Below, piece after piece: positions 9,218-17,350 of a stretch of 64,000 bases of DNA. The position numbers were made by a program, and so were the translations under genes. The notes under the pieces were generated by a model that worked only from the letters and a program-made list of their open reading frames with translations, was not told where the DNA came from and did not search any database. Position 1 is the stretch's first letter, and every line of letters starts with the position of its first letter. The stretch covers positions 124,001-188,000 of the forward strand of contig CAWJRO010000018.1 in assembly GCA_963845285.1 (NCBI GenBank). Direction: 5' to 3'. The stretch is from Methanobacterium_C sp963845285. GTDB lineage: Archaea > Methanobacteriota > Methanobacteria > Methanobacteriales > Methanobacteriaceae.

Positions 9218-10198
9218 ATGGTTAACATACCAGAACTTAAAAGGGGAATAGCAAACGACATAACTGAAACTATAGGAAACACACCTTTAGTAAGGCTTAA
9301 TAAACTTACAGAAGGACTTGATGCAGAAGTATTAGTAAAACTTGAATCATTCAACCCAGTAAGCAGCGTTAAAGATAGGATAGGGGTTGCACTGATTGAA
9401 GAAGGAGAAAAACAGGGGAAAATTAAGGAAGGAACAGTACTTGTTGAACCTACAAGTGGTAACACAGGTATAGCACTTGCATTTGTTGCAGCAGCAAAAG
9501 GATACAGACTCATATTAACAATGCCTGACACTATGTCCATTGAAAGGAGGAAACTCCTTGCAGTCTTTGGAGCCGAGATCGTATTAACACCAGGTGCTAA
9601 TGGAATGAAAGGAGCTGTAGCTAAAGCAGCAGAGCTTGTTAAAGAAATACCAAACGCTATCAGTCCGCAACAGTTTGAAAATCCTGCAAACCCTGAAATA
9701 CACAAAAAAACTACTGCTGAAGAGATCTGGAGAGACACCGAAGGTAAAGCAGACATAATCGTTGCAGGAACAGGAACAGGTGGTACAATAACTGGAATTG
9801 CAGAAGTTCTAAAAGAAAGAAAACCTGATTTTAAAGCTGTGGCAATTGAACCTGAAACCTCACCAGTGCTATCAACTGGAAAAGGTGGAGCACACAAAAT
9901 TCAGGGTATTGGACCTGGTTTCGTGCCTGGAGTACTCAATAAAGATATTATTGATGAGATTATAACAGTTAAAGATGAAGACGCTGGAAAAACTTTAGTC
10001 AGACTCGCAAGGGAAGAAGGAATATTTGCAGGTATCTCCTCTGGAGCTGCAACCTGGGCAGCAATTGAACTTGCAAAAAGGCCTGAAAACAAAGGAAAAC
10101 AAATAGTTGTAATTCTTCCAGATACTGGAGAAAGATACTTAAGTATTGATTGGGTGTTCGAGGACATCTTCAAAGCAAATGAAGAAGTTTTCATCTAA
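9218..10198 (+). CDS. cysK: Cysteine synthase A (O-acetylserine sulfhydrylase)
   Basis: A PLP enzyme of fold type II that makes cysteine from O-acetylserine and sulfide. From the ATG at 9218 (AGGTGA 5 bases upstream) it is 326 aa. The Schiff-base lysine is K52 in NPVSSVKDRIG, PTSGNTGIAL binds the substrate carboxylate and GTGTGGTITG cradles the PLP phosphate. It ends with the usual IDWVFEDIF helix. In bacteria and plants the active site of this enzyme also docks the C-terminal isoleucine of serine acetyltransferase, and both cysE and the fusion regulator at 11313 end in Gly-Ala-Gly-Ile. Tandem operators sit at its promoter. Confidence 0.93.
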   Translation: MVNIPELKRGIANDITETIGNTPLVRLNKLTEGLDAEVLVKLESFNPVSSVKDRIGVALIEEGEKQGKIKEGTVLVEPTSGNTGIALAFVAAAKGYRLILTMPDTMSIERRKLLAVFGAEIVLTPGANGMKGAVAKAAELVKEIPNAISPQQFENPANPEIHKKTTAEEIWRDTEGKADIIVAGTGTGGTITGIAEVLKERKPDFKAVAIEPETSPVLSTGKGGAHKIQGIGPGFVPGVLNKDIIDEIITVKDEDAGKTLVRLAREEGIFAGISSGAATWAAIELAKRPENKGKQIVVILPDTGERYLSIDWVFEDIFKANEEVFI

Positions 10199-10324
10199 AA
10201 ATATTTAATTGAGTAGTTTATAATAAACTCTAAAGACACATGAATAGTATTAGACGCCCAAAATTAAGACGCCAATTTATTTAACAGTGTGTCTTTAATT
10301 AAAATTTTTTTTAGGTGATTAATA
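10199..10324 (+). promoter_or_regulatory. cysK-cysE leader with long inverted repeat
   Basis: The arms TAAAGACACA (10231-10240) and TGTGTCTTTA (10288-10297) are perfect complements around a 47-base loop that holds a direct repeat of AGACGCC. A T-run (ATTTTTTTTAGG) and the cysE ribosome site follow. It could be a terminator or attenuator between cysK and cysE. No known riboswitch class is recognised. Confidence 0.45.
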
Positions 10325-11038
10325 ATGTTTGATGGTTTAAAAGAAGATATAAACACAGTCTTTTCAAGAGATCCTGCGGCTAGAAATACATTTGAAGTGA
10401 TTTTATGCTATCCTGGACTCCACGCACTATGGTTTCATAGATTGGCGCACTGGTTTTGGATCAGAGATCATTTGTTAACCGGGCGTTTTATATCAACCAT
10501 CAGCAGACTCATAACTGGTATTGAAATACATCCTGAGGCAAAAATTGGGAGAAGAGTCTTTATAGACCATGGAATGGGTGTTGTAGTAGGAGAAACAGCA
10601 GAAATAGGTGATGATGTACTTATTTATCAGGGTGTTGTTCTTGGAGGAACCAGTCTGGAAAAGAAAAAACGCCACCCAACCATAGGTAGTGGGGTTGTAA
10701 TTGGTTCAGGAGCAAAGATAATAGGAAATATTGAAATAGGAGATTGTTCAAAGATTGGGGCAGGTTCTGTGGTTTTAAAGTCAGCACCGCCGGGTTCAAC
10801 AGTTGTTGGAATACCCGGAAGAATTGTTCAGGAACAACGTAAATGTGCCATTGACTTAGATCACGGTAAATTGCCAGATCCCGTGGCAGAGGTTATTACA
10901 CTTATTTTGCAGCGTCAAGATGAACTTGAAAGCCAGATAAAAGAATTAGGAATATCTGCAGATATCATTAAAATGAATGGATTTGCCAGTAAAAAAACCG
11001 AAATGGAAGAAATATTCTCTGAGGGAGCAGGTATCTAA
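10325..11038 (+). CDS. cysE: Serine O-acetyltransferase (short, EpsC type)
   Basis: Acetylates serine from acetyl-CoA, the first step to cysteine. The 237 residues contain a short N-terminal helical part and a left-handed beta-helix of hexapeptide repeats (IHPEAKIGRRVFIDHGMGVVV, VLGGTSLEKKKRHPTIGSG). The catalytic His/Asp pair is in FIDHGMG. The tail (166-237) keeps the family's DLDHGKLPDPV and then a predicted coiled coil, ending FSEGAGI. A terminal Gly-x-Gly-Ile is the element that inserts into CysK to form the cysteine synthase complex in E. coli. The last 72 residues are duplicated in the regulator gene at 11313. An AGGTGAT ribosome site precedes the ATG. Confidence 0.92.
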   Translation: MFDGLKEDINTVFSRDPAARNTFEVILCYPGLHALWFHRLAHWFWIRDHLLTGRFISTISRLITGIEIHPEAKIGRRVFIDHGMGVVVGETAEIGDDVLIYQGVVLGGTSLEKKKRHPTIGSGVVIGSGAKIIGNIEIGDCSKIGAGSVVLKSAPPGSTVVGIPGRIVQEQRKCAIDLDHGKLPDPVAEVITLILQRQDELESQIKELGISADIIKMNGFASKKTEMEEIFSEGAGI

Positions 11039-11312
11039 AACCTGTACCATATTATAAAATTTACTTTTACAAAATTTATTAAATTCAACATTAAAAATTT
11101 AAATTAAATCAATTTATTAAAAAATCAGATTATTAAAATTAATTTTGTGTTCAAAAATTATTTGAATAACTGAATAAAAGTTAAAATAACTTAAAAATGA
11201 ATTTAAAAGGAATAATTCTTGAAAAATTAGAAATAAAACTATTAAATCATTTAAATAAATTTTAAACTTTTATTCGAAATTTTTTTATAAATTAATGAAG
11301 ATGTGATTTAAA

Positions 11313-11912
11313 ATGAGACCACCTTGTGAAATAGTTGTATGGTATATTATTCCTACTATTAGGTCAGAGCTTGCTAAGGAACTGTTAAATTTGGGAATGA
11401 AGCAGAAAGGGATTTCAGAATTACTGGACATAACTCAACCTGCAGTATCTCAGTATATAAGTGATAAGAGGGGACATGGAATTAAATTTACCGATGAAAC
11501 CCATGAACTTATTAAAATATTTGCAAAGGACCTTATGGATGGAAAATTAGACCAGAGCGGGATAATATCCCGAATATGTGATATATGTAGACAGATTAAG
11601 ACAGAGGAAATTGTTTGCCAGCTGCATAAAGAAAAGGACAATATACCCCTTAACTGCAATGCATGCGTTGGATCAAAAGCACACCAACGTAATGGAAAAA
11701 TTGTTCAGGAAAAACATCACTGCGCCATTGATTTAGATCAGGAAAAATCGTTTGATCCCGCATCAGAGGTTATTACACTTCTTTTGCAGCGTCAAAAAGA
11801 ACTTGAAAATCAGATAAAAGAATTAGAAATATCTGCGAATATGAGAATAAATGGATTTATGACAAAGAAAACTGAGATGGACGAAATATTTTCTGGGGGA
11901 GCAGGCATTTAA
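11313..11912 (+). CDS. HTH regulator fused to a CysE C-terminal tail
   Basis: A 199-residue chimera. Residues 1-125 are a Cro/XRE-type HTH protein of an archaeal family (helix-turn-helix about 28-50, KQKGISELLDITQPAVSQYI) with paired cysteines C89/C92 (CDIC), C102 and C115/C118 (CNAC) plus C5, which could hold an Fe-S cluster or zinc. Residues 129-199 match the last 72 residues of CysE at about 49 identities, with one residue deleted, and end IFSGGAGI. The tail lost the enzyme's HGKLPDPV motif but kept the coiled coil and terminal isoleucine. Residues 1-125 differ from the neighbour at 12710 at only four positions. It has no acetyltransferase domain. I infer a sulfur regulator that docks CysK. 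Confidence 0.85.
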   Translation: MRPPCEIVVWYIIPTIRSELAKELLNLGMKQKGISELLDITQPAVSQYISDKRGHGIKFTDETHELIKIFAKDLMDGKLDQSGIISRICDICRQIKTEEIVCQLHKEKDNIPLNCNACVGSKAHQRNGKIVQEKHHCAIDLDQEKSFDPASEVITLLLQRQKELENQIKELEISANMRINGFMTKKTEMDEIFSGGAGI

Positions 11913-12709
11913 ACCTGCTATTATTCTATTTAGTTGTATCTTATTTTTTATATGATGATTTGTAGAAATGTTTTCATGATTTGTAATATAATTCATCGGA
12001 TAAATGTTCCAATACTAAATCAAAATATACAAGTCTTATATAATAGTTAAAAATTTAAAATACTTCAATAACTTTTATTTCATTTTTCTATTAGTTATTT
12101 TCAATTTTAAGAATTTAAAACATCCTGAAAGAATAAGTTTGATTTTAGGTTAGAAGTTGACTTAAAAGAATTATATTAGCTCTTTTTAATCTTTTGATGG
12201 TTATTTCGAAACTCAGAAGATTAATAGAATAATACCTCAAGAAATAATCATAATTAGCTAAAATTAACTTATGAGGTTTTATATTAACTTGTATTTTGGG
12301 GGTGTTTTTTTTATTGGTGAGTTGATAATTTCTTCTTGTTTTGATGTCTCTTTTTTTTATTCTGTTTTTCTATTTATTTTTTTTATTCTGATTTGTAATG
12401 TTTCTTTTAATGATGACTTCTTCTAAAACGTGTTTATCTGGTTTATGATACTTAATTGTAGGAGATTGTATCAAAATCATGTGAATATGTTTTCGGTGAG
12501 ATGACAAAATTTAAATATAACAATTGTTAAAACATAATGAATTAATGTAAAAAAATAACATTGTTATTTGAACAATAAATTTAAAGAAATTTAATTAAAG
12601 ATAGTTTAATTAAAAGAATTTGAATAAATTAATAAATCAAAGTTCAATCAAAATATTTATTTAAGGACCATTAAAATTATTATGGACCAATAGGGAGAGC
12701 GTAATTAAA
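11913..12709. other. Long spacer before the second regulator
   Basis: This stretch of 797 bp has no convincing ORF. It starts with T-rich tracts (around 12300-12400) that may terminate the upstream operon and ends with the palindromes at 12518-12529 and 12553-12569. The first few bases after the 11912 stop (AACCTG) still match the sequence after the cysE stop, marking the edge of the duplicated segment. Confidence 0.5.
12510..12569 (+). promoter_or_regulatory. Operators upstream of the second HTH regulator
   Basis: A TATA-like TTTAAATATA (12510-12519) runs into the palindrome TAACAATTGTTA (12518-12529). A second inverted repeat AAATAACA-T-TGTTATTT (12553-12569) has the same half-sites with spacing shorter by one base. 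This suggests autoregulation. The 11313 gene has no such site upstream. Confidence 0.6.
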
Positions 12710-13102
12710 ATGAGACCACCTTGTGAAATAGTTGTATGGTATATTATTCCTACTATCAGGTCAGAACTTGCTAAAGAACTGTTAAATTTGGGAATGAAAC
12801 AGAAAGAGATTTCAGAATTACTGGACATAACTCAACCTGCCGTATCTCAGTATATAAGTGATAAGAGAGGACATGGAATTAAATTTACCGATGAAACCCA
12901 TGAACTTATTAAAATATTTGCAAAGGATCTTAAGAATGGAAAATTAGACCAGAGCGGGATAATATCCCGAATATGTGATATATGTAGACAGATTAAGACA
13001 GAGGAAATTGTTTGCCAGCTGCATAAAGAAAAGGACAACATACCCCTTAACTGCAATGCATGCATTGGATCAAAAGCACACCAACATTTACCTCCCCTTT
13101 AA
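12710..13102 (+). CDS. HTH regulator, tail-less paralogue
   Basis: A 130-residue Cro/XRE-type HTH protein nearly identical to the first 125 residues of the fusion at 11313 (substitutions at residues 33, 75, 76 and 119). It has the same cysteines (C5, CDIC, C102, CNAC) but ends with a short HLPPL instead of the CysE-like tail. DNA homology with 11313-11688 stops abruptly at 13085, immediately after the codon for Gln125. The near identity implies recent duplication or gene conversion. It should bind the same DNA sites and could form mixed dimers with the fusion while lacking its docking tail. Confidence 0.8.
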   Translation: MRPPCEIVVWYIIPTIRSELAKELLNLGMKQKEISELLDITQPAVSQYISDKRGHGIKFTDETHELIKIFAKDLKNGKLDQSGIISRICDICRQIKTEEIVCQLHKEKDNIPLNCNACIGSKAHQHLPPL

Positions 13103-13454
13103 ATGTCTTATTTTATTTGCATTTAAATCGTAATAAATGAACTGTTATATAAAGAATTTTCTTTTTAGATTTAGCATTATTATTTAGTATTATTAATATA
13201 AAAATAATTAGCAATATATAATTGAAGATAAAATATTGAATGATAATTAAATTGGCAATAATTTAAACTGTAATTAAATATAATTAATATATATCTTTAA
13301 TTAAAATATATATCCAAAATAATTATAATAAAATAAAATGTAGATAAAACTTATTTTAGATAAATTTAAAGATTAAATCTAGTTAATTTTAACTTAAACT
13401 AAATCAAAACTCATTTTAATCCTTAATTTAATCCTTAAGCCAGGAAATTAGAAT
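13103..13454. other. AT-rich spacer
   Basis: A stretch of 352 bp, almost entirely A/T, between the regulator and asnB. It presumably holds the asnB promoter. No repeat or ORF is recognised. Confidence 0.5.
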
Positions 13455-15032
13455 ATGTGTGGAATAGCAGGTATAAAAGGGGAAAATATAGGTCCCGATC
13501 TGAAAAATATGCTCATATCCATAAAGCACAGGGGACCTGACGGTTCCGGTGTTTTTGTTGATGGTAAAGTGTTACATGATGATCTGGGTAGTTTGGACGT
13601 TCCACAAGGCTCATTTGGACTTGGTCACAACTTACTTTCAATCATTGGTTCTGAAGTTTCCCAACCCTTAACTCGGGATAAGTTTGTTTTAGTTTGCAAT
13701 GGAGAGATATACAATTTCAAAGAACTTAAAAAAGAATTTAATCTTGATTTTAAAACTGATTCAGATTGTGAGGTAATATTGGGTCTTATTCAGAGGTTTT
13801 ATGAAGGATCACTCAATGAATCAATTAAAAAGGTTATAAAACATCTTGATGGGGACTATGCTTTTGCAGTATACGATGGAACGAACTTTGCTGCGGTTAG
13901 AGATCCTGTAGGTGTGAAACCTCTTTACTATGGTAAAAATGTTGATAAAAAAAGTTTTGCTTTTGCATCTGAACGGAAAGCCCTTTGGAATATTGGGATA
14001 AGTGATGTTAAAACACTCCCTCCAGATCAAATGATTTACAATGGAAAATTAATGGATCTTGGAAATAAGTTACTTATTAAACCAGAATATACACCCAAAA
14101 TCGCTTCTATGGATAATTCCAAATCTAAAAATAATTCCATAAATAATTCCACAAATGCTTGCACAGATAATCCTATAATTAATACTTTAATTGCTTGCAG
14201 AGATATGTCCACAAATATTTCCAAAGATACTTTGAAAAATCAATTAAAAGATTTTTTGATTGCTTCAGTTGAAAAAAGGATAAAAGGACTTTCAAAAGTT
14301 GGAATAATATTTTCAGGTGGTGTGGACAGCACCATACTTGCCAAGATAGCACTTGATCTTGGAGTTGATACATTACTTTACACTGTTGGTCACAAGGACT
14401 CTGTTGACATTAAATTCGCCAGAAGAGCTGCACATGATATGCAGCTTCCACTGCAAATTCAAACCGTAGATGTTGACGATGTCAGAAAATATACAAAGTT
14501 AGTATTAAATGCAATAGAAGAGTTTAATATCATGAAATTAGGGGTTGGAATGCCATCTTACATTGCATCTGAGATGGGGCACATTGATGGTTTAAAAGTC
14601 ATGCTTTCGGGACAGGGTGCAGACGAACTTTTTGGGGGTTACCATCGTTATCTAAAGTTTTACGAAGATAAAGGTGAAAAAACCCAGCAAGACCTTAAAA
14701 CAGATATTTTAAATCTTTACCACGTGAATCTACAGAGAGATGATGCCGTAACCATGGCAAACAGCATTGAACTTCGAGTTCCTTTCCTTGACATGAACAT
14801 TATAAATCTGGCAATGGATATACCCATGGAATACAAAATAAATAGTTACAATGACAATCTCAGGAAATGCATTCTTAGGGAAGTTGCAAAAGAGCTGGGG
14901 GTTCCTGATGAGATTGTAAAAAGACCTAAAAAAGCTGCACAATATGGTTCGGGTATCCACAAGATCCTGATGAAGAAGGTTTTAAAGGATGAGAACTACA
15001 AAACTAAGTTAAAAGAATATTTAAAATACTAA
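13455..15032 (+). CDS. asnB: Asparagine synthetase (glutamine-hydrolysing)
   Basis: Converts aspartate to asparagine using ATP and glutamine. The catalytic Cys2 of the N-terminal glutaminase is at the start (MCGIAGIKG), with HRGPDGSG and NGEIYNF motifs. The ATP-binding SGGVDST begins the C-terminal synthetase half (about residue 290). The linker (about 215-255) is an unusual Asn/Ser-rich low-complexity insertion with repeated AATAATTCC DNA. Length 525 aa is normal. It heads an asnB-gatC-ACT-hom-apgM series, an order I recall from Methanothermobacter, placing aspartate-family amino acids together. Confidence 0.9.
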   Translation: MCGIAGIKGENIGPDLKNMLISIKHRGPDGSGVFVDGKVLHDDLGSLDVPQGSFGLGHNLLSIIGSEVSQPLTRDKFVLVCNGEIYNFKELKKEFNLDFKTDSDCEVILGLIQRFYEGSLNESIKKVIKHLDGDYAFAVYDGTNFAAVRDPVGVKPLYYGKNVDKKSFAFASERKALWNIGISDVKTLPPDQMIYNGKLMDLGNKLLIKPEYTPKIASMDNSKSKNNSINNSTNACTDNPIINTLIACRDMSTNISKDTLKNQLKDFLIASVEKRIKGLSKVGIIFSGGVDSTILAKIALDLGVDTLLYTVGHKDSVDIKFARRAAHDMQLPLQIQTVDVDDVRKYTKLVLNAIEEFNIMKLGVGMPSYIASEMGHIDGLKVMLSGQGADELFGGYHRYLKFYEDKGEKTQQDLKTDILNLYHVNLQRDDAVTMANSIELRVPFLDMNIINLAMDIPMEYKINSYNDNLRKCILREVAKELGVPDEIVKRPKKAAQYGSGIHKILMKKVLKDENYKTKLKEYLKY

Positions 15033-15335
15033 GAACTCCAGAGTAATTTATTAAATTCAAACATGATTCAATTAATCCAGAAAGATCTGATGAAAGGTAA
15101 TATCAATAAATAGATCAAATACTGAAGTTGGTTAATACTAATTGGTATAATACTGAAGTTGGTATACTATCAAAAAAATTTGTTCGGATTGATTTGAGTC
15201 TAGATCTTCATTAAAGATTATTTATTCATTAAAAAAAATATCTTTTAATTAGATTAATTAAATTTAATGAAGGGTTATATATAATAAATAATCATTAGTT
15301 GATACTTCACAACATTTTAAAATTGGGGGATACAC
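15033..15335. other. asnB-gatC spacer with TATA box
   Basis: This 303-bp spacer contains an almost exact short repeat of ATACTGAAGTTGGT (around 15119 and 15151) and a TATA-like TTATATATAATAAATA near 15276-15291 that should drive gatC. No ORF is supported. Confidence 0.5.
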
Positions 15336-15551
15336 TTGAAAATAGAAAAAGAAGCCGAAAAAATACTTGAAAATTTTTCAAAGGCACTTCAGGACATTCC
15401 TGAGCTTGAAGAAACATATTACATTGTTGATAATGTGAACCTTTCACGTGAAGACTGTGGCAAAGATAAAAATCCTGAAAAAATCCTTAGAAATCTTCAT
15501 GTAGATGAACAAGGTCATGTTATAGCTGAAAAAGGAAAATGGACAAAATAA
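15336..15551 (+). CDS. gatC: Asp/Glu-tRNA amidotransferase subunit C-like
   Basis: A 71-residue acidic helical protein resembling archaeal GatC, which stabilises the GatAB amidotransferase that converts misacylated Asp-tRNA(Asn) or Glu-tRNA(Gln). The motif LEETYYIVDNVNLSREDC is typical of the archaeal version. It starts with TTG at 15336 behind GGGGGA. Location next to asnB matches its role in asparagine supply. Sequence conservation is low in this family, so the name depends partly on context. Confidence 0.65.
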   Translation: MKIEKEAEKILENFSKALQDIPELEETYYIVDNVNLSREDCGKDKNPEKILRNLHVDEQGHVIAEKGKWTK

Positions 15552-15568
15552 AGTGGGGTTAGGATAAC

Positions 15569-16054
15569 ATGAGATTAAATCTTGTTTTAGAAGTTTTAGA
15601 TGTTCCGGGGCAGCTTTTAGATGCATTGGAACCTATAGGAAAACTTGGAGCTAATATTGTTACTGTAATCCACCAGAGGGATGTGAAAACTGAACGCGGA
15701 ACAATACCAGTTCACATAACCATAGAAGGGGATAAAGATACTCTTAAAACAGTATTACAATCTATGGAAGAACGTAAAATCCAAATAATGGAAGTTGATG
15801 GTGTTGTAAGAAAAGAAGAGGTTACAACCGTAATTATTGGAAACGTTGAACAAGTTTTGGAGGAAAGTGTGGGATCTCTGGATAAAATTGATGGTGTAAA
15901 GATAGTTGACCTTGATTTAAAAATGTCGGATCATCCTGACCAATCTGCCTCAAAGATAGTACTTGAAGCAGATTATGGTAAGAAAAAAGATTTGTTAAAA
16001 AGAATAAAAGAAGTTGGAAATTCAAAAGGATTTTTAGTTATAAATGAGGTTTAA
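15569..16054 (+). CDS. ACT-domain regulatory protein
   Basis: A 161-residue protein made of an ACT domain (MRLNLVLEVLDVPGQLLDAL, amino-acid binding fold with the DVPGQL turn) and a second alpha/beta segment. ACT domains sense amino acids and often regulate aspartate-pathway enzymes. It lies 17 bases after gatC and 195 bases before homoserine dehydrogenase, an enzyme that here lacks its own ACT domain. I infer that it may supply feedback control to that enzyme in trans. Confidence 0.7.
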   Translation: MRLNLVLEVLDVPGQLLDALEPIGKLGANIVTVIHQRDVKTERGTIPVHITIEGDKDTLKTVLQSMEERKIQIMEVDGVVRKEEVTTVIIGNVEQVLEESVGSLDKIDGVKIVDLDLKMSDHPDQSASKIVLEADYGKKKDLLKRIKEVGNSKGFLVINEV

Positions 16055-16252
16055 ATGGGTAAATACCAATAATTAAATAGAAATAAAATTGATGTTTTAA
16101 AAATAAAAGGGGATTTGAACTAATAATTGATTTTATCCAGTTTTTATAAAATAAAATCATTATTGGTTAATTTTTATTAAATTTCAATTAAGAGAATTAA
16201 AAGGTATTTTTGAATAAAATTTAAATCTCACTTTTTTAACTGGAGGAATTTG

Positions 16253-17266
16253 ATGAGGATATGTATCATTGGTTTTGGAGCTGTTGGACAGGGAGTTGCA
16301 AAAGTTGTCTCCATGAAAAGAGATAAAATAAAACAGAAATATGGTCTGGACCTTAAGCTGGTGGCTGCAACAGACAGTGAAGGTGCAGCCATATCGAAAA
16401 ATGGACTTGATCCAGATATACTCATTGAAACAAAGAAAAAAATGGGTAAAGTATCCGAGTACCCTGAATATGGTGTTTCTGGCCTTTCAGGTCTTGAAGT
16501 CATGGATAAAGTTGAATATGACTGCCTTATTGAGGTTACACCAACCAACATTGATGATGGAGAACCTGCAAGAACCCATATTCTTAAAGCCATAGAAACT
16601 GGTAAAGATGTTGTAACGTCAAACAAAGGTCCTCTTGCACTTTCTTACAGAGAAATTGTTGATAAAGCAAAATCCAAGGGTGTTGAATTTAAATTTGAAG
16701 CATCTGTAGGTGGTGCAATGCCCATCCTGAACTTTGCACATGAAACGCTTGCAGGCTGTGATATAAACTCTGTATTTGGTATTTTGAATGGTACAACAAA
16801 TTTCATTCTTTCAAGAATGGCTAAAGAAGGTTCTTCCTATGAACAAACCCTTAATGAAGCTCAACAATTAGGTATAGCTGAAACAAACCCTGCGCAGGAT
16901 GTTGATGGTATAGATGCTGCATGTAAAGTAGTTATACTGGCAAATTCTATACTGAATAGGGATGTGTCATTTAAAGATGTTGAAATTAATGGTATATCCA
17001 GAATAACCCCTGAATCAATAGAACTTGCAAAAAAAGAGGGTTATCTTATAAAATTAATAGGTGAAGCTTCAGATGAAACCCTTGAAGTATCACCAAGGCT
17101 TGTAAGAGAAGGATCTCCCTTTGCTGTTGGAGGTACACTGAACGTTGCAACCCTTAAAACAGACCTTGCAGAAGATGTCACGGTGGTTGGAAAGGGAGCA
17201 GGATCAGTTGAAACTGCATCAGCAATATTAAGCGATATTATAAGCATATGGAAAGTTAGGAAATAA
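16253..17266 (+). CDS. hom: Homoserine dehydrogenase
   Basis: Reduces aspartate semialdehyde to homoserine for threonine and methionine. The NAD(P)-binding GFGAVGQGVAKV is at the N-terminus, TSNKGPLA marks the dinucleotide/substrate junction, and the family core GGAMPILNFAHETLAG followed by FGILNGTTNFILSRM is present. GGAGG 6 bases upstream fixes the ATG at 16253, giving 337 aa without a C-terminal ACT domain. Confidence 0.92.
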   Translation: MRICIIGFGAVGQGVAKVVSMKRDKIKQKYGLDLKLVAATDSEGAAISKNGLDPDILIETKKKMGKVSEYPEYGVSGLSGLEVMDKVEYDCLIEVTPTNIDDGEPARTHILKAIETGKDVVTSNKGPLALSYREIVDKAKSKGVEFKFEASVGGAMPILNFAHETLAGCDINSVFGILNGTTNFILSRMAKEGSSYEQTLNEAQQLGIAETNPAQDVDGIDAACKVVILANSILNRDVSFKDVEINGISRITPESIELAKKEGYLIKLIGEASDETLEVSPRLVREGSPFAVGGTLNVATLKTDLAEDVTVVGKGAGSVETASAILSDIISIWKVRK

Positions 17267-17350
17267 ATTTTTAAGATAAAACTTATTTTATTATTTATTA
17301 TCTCTAACTTTTTGAATAAGACATTATAAAGGTTATAAAGAGGATTTAAA

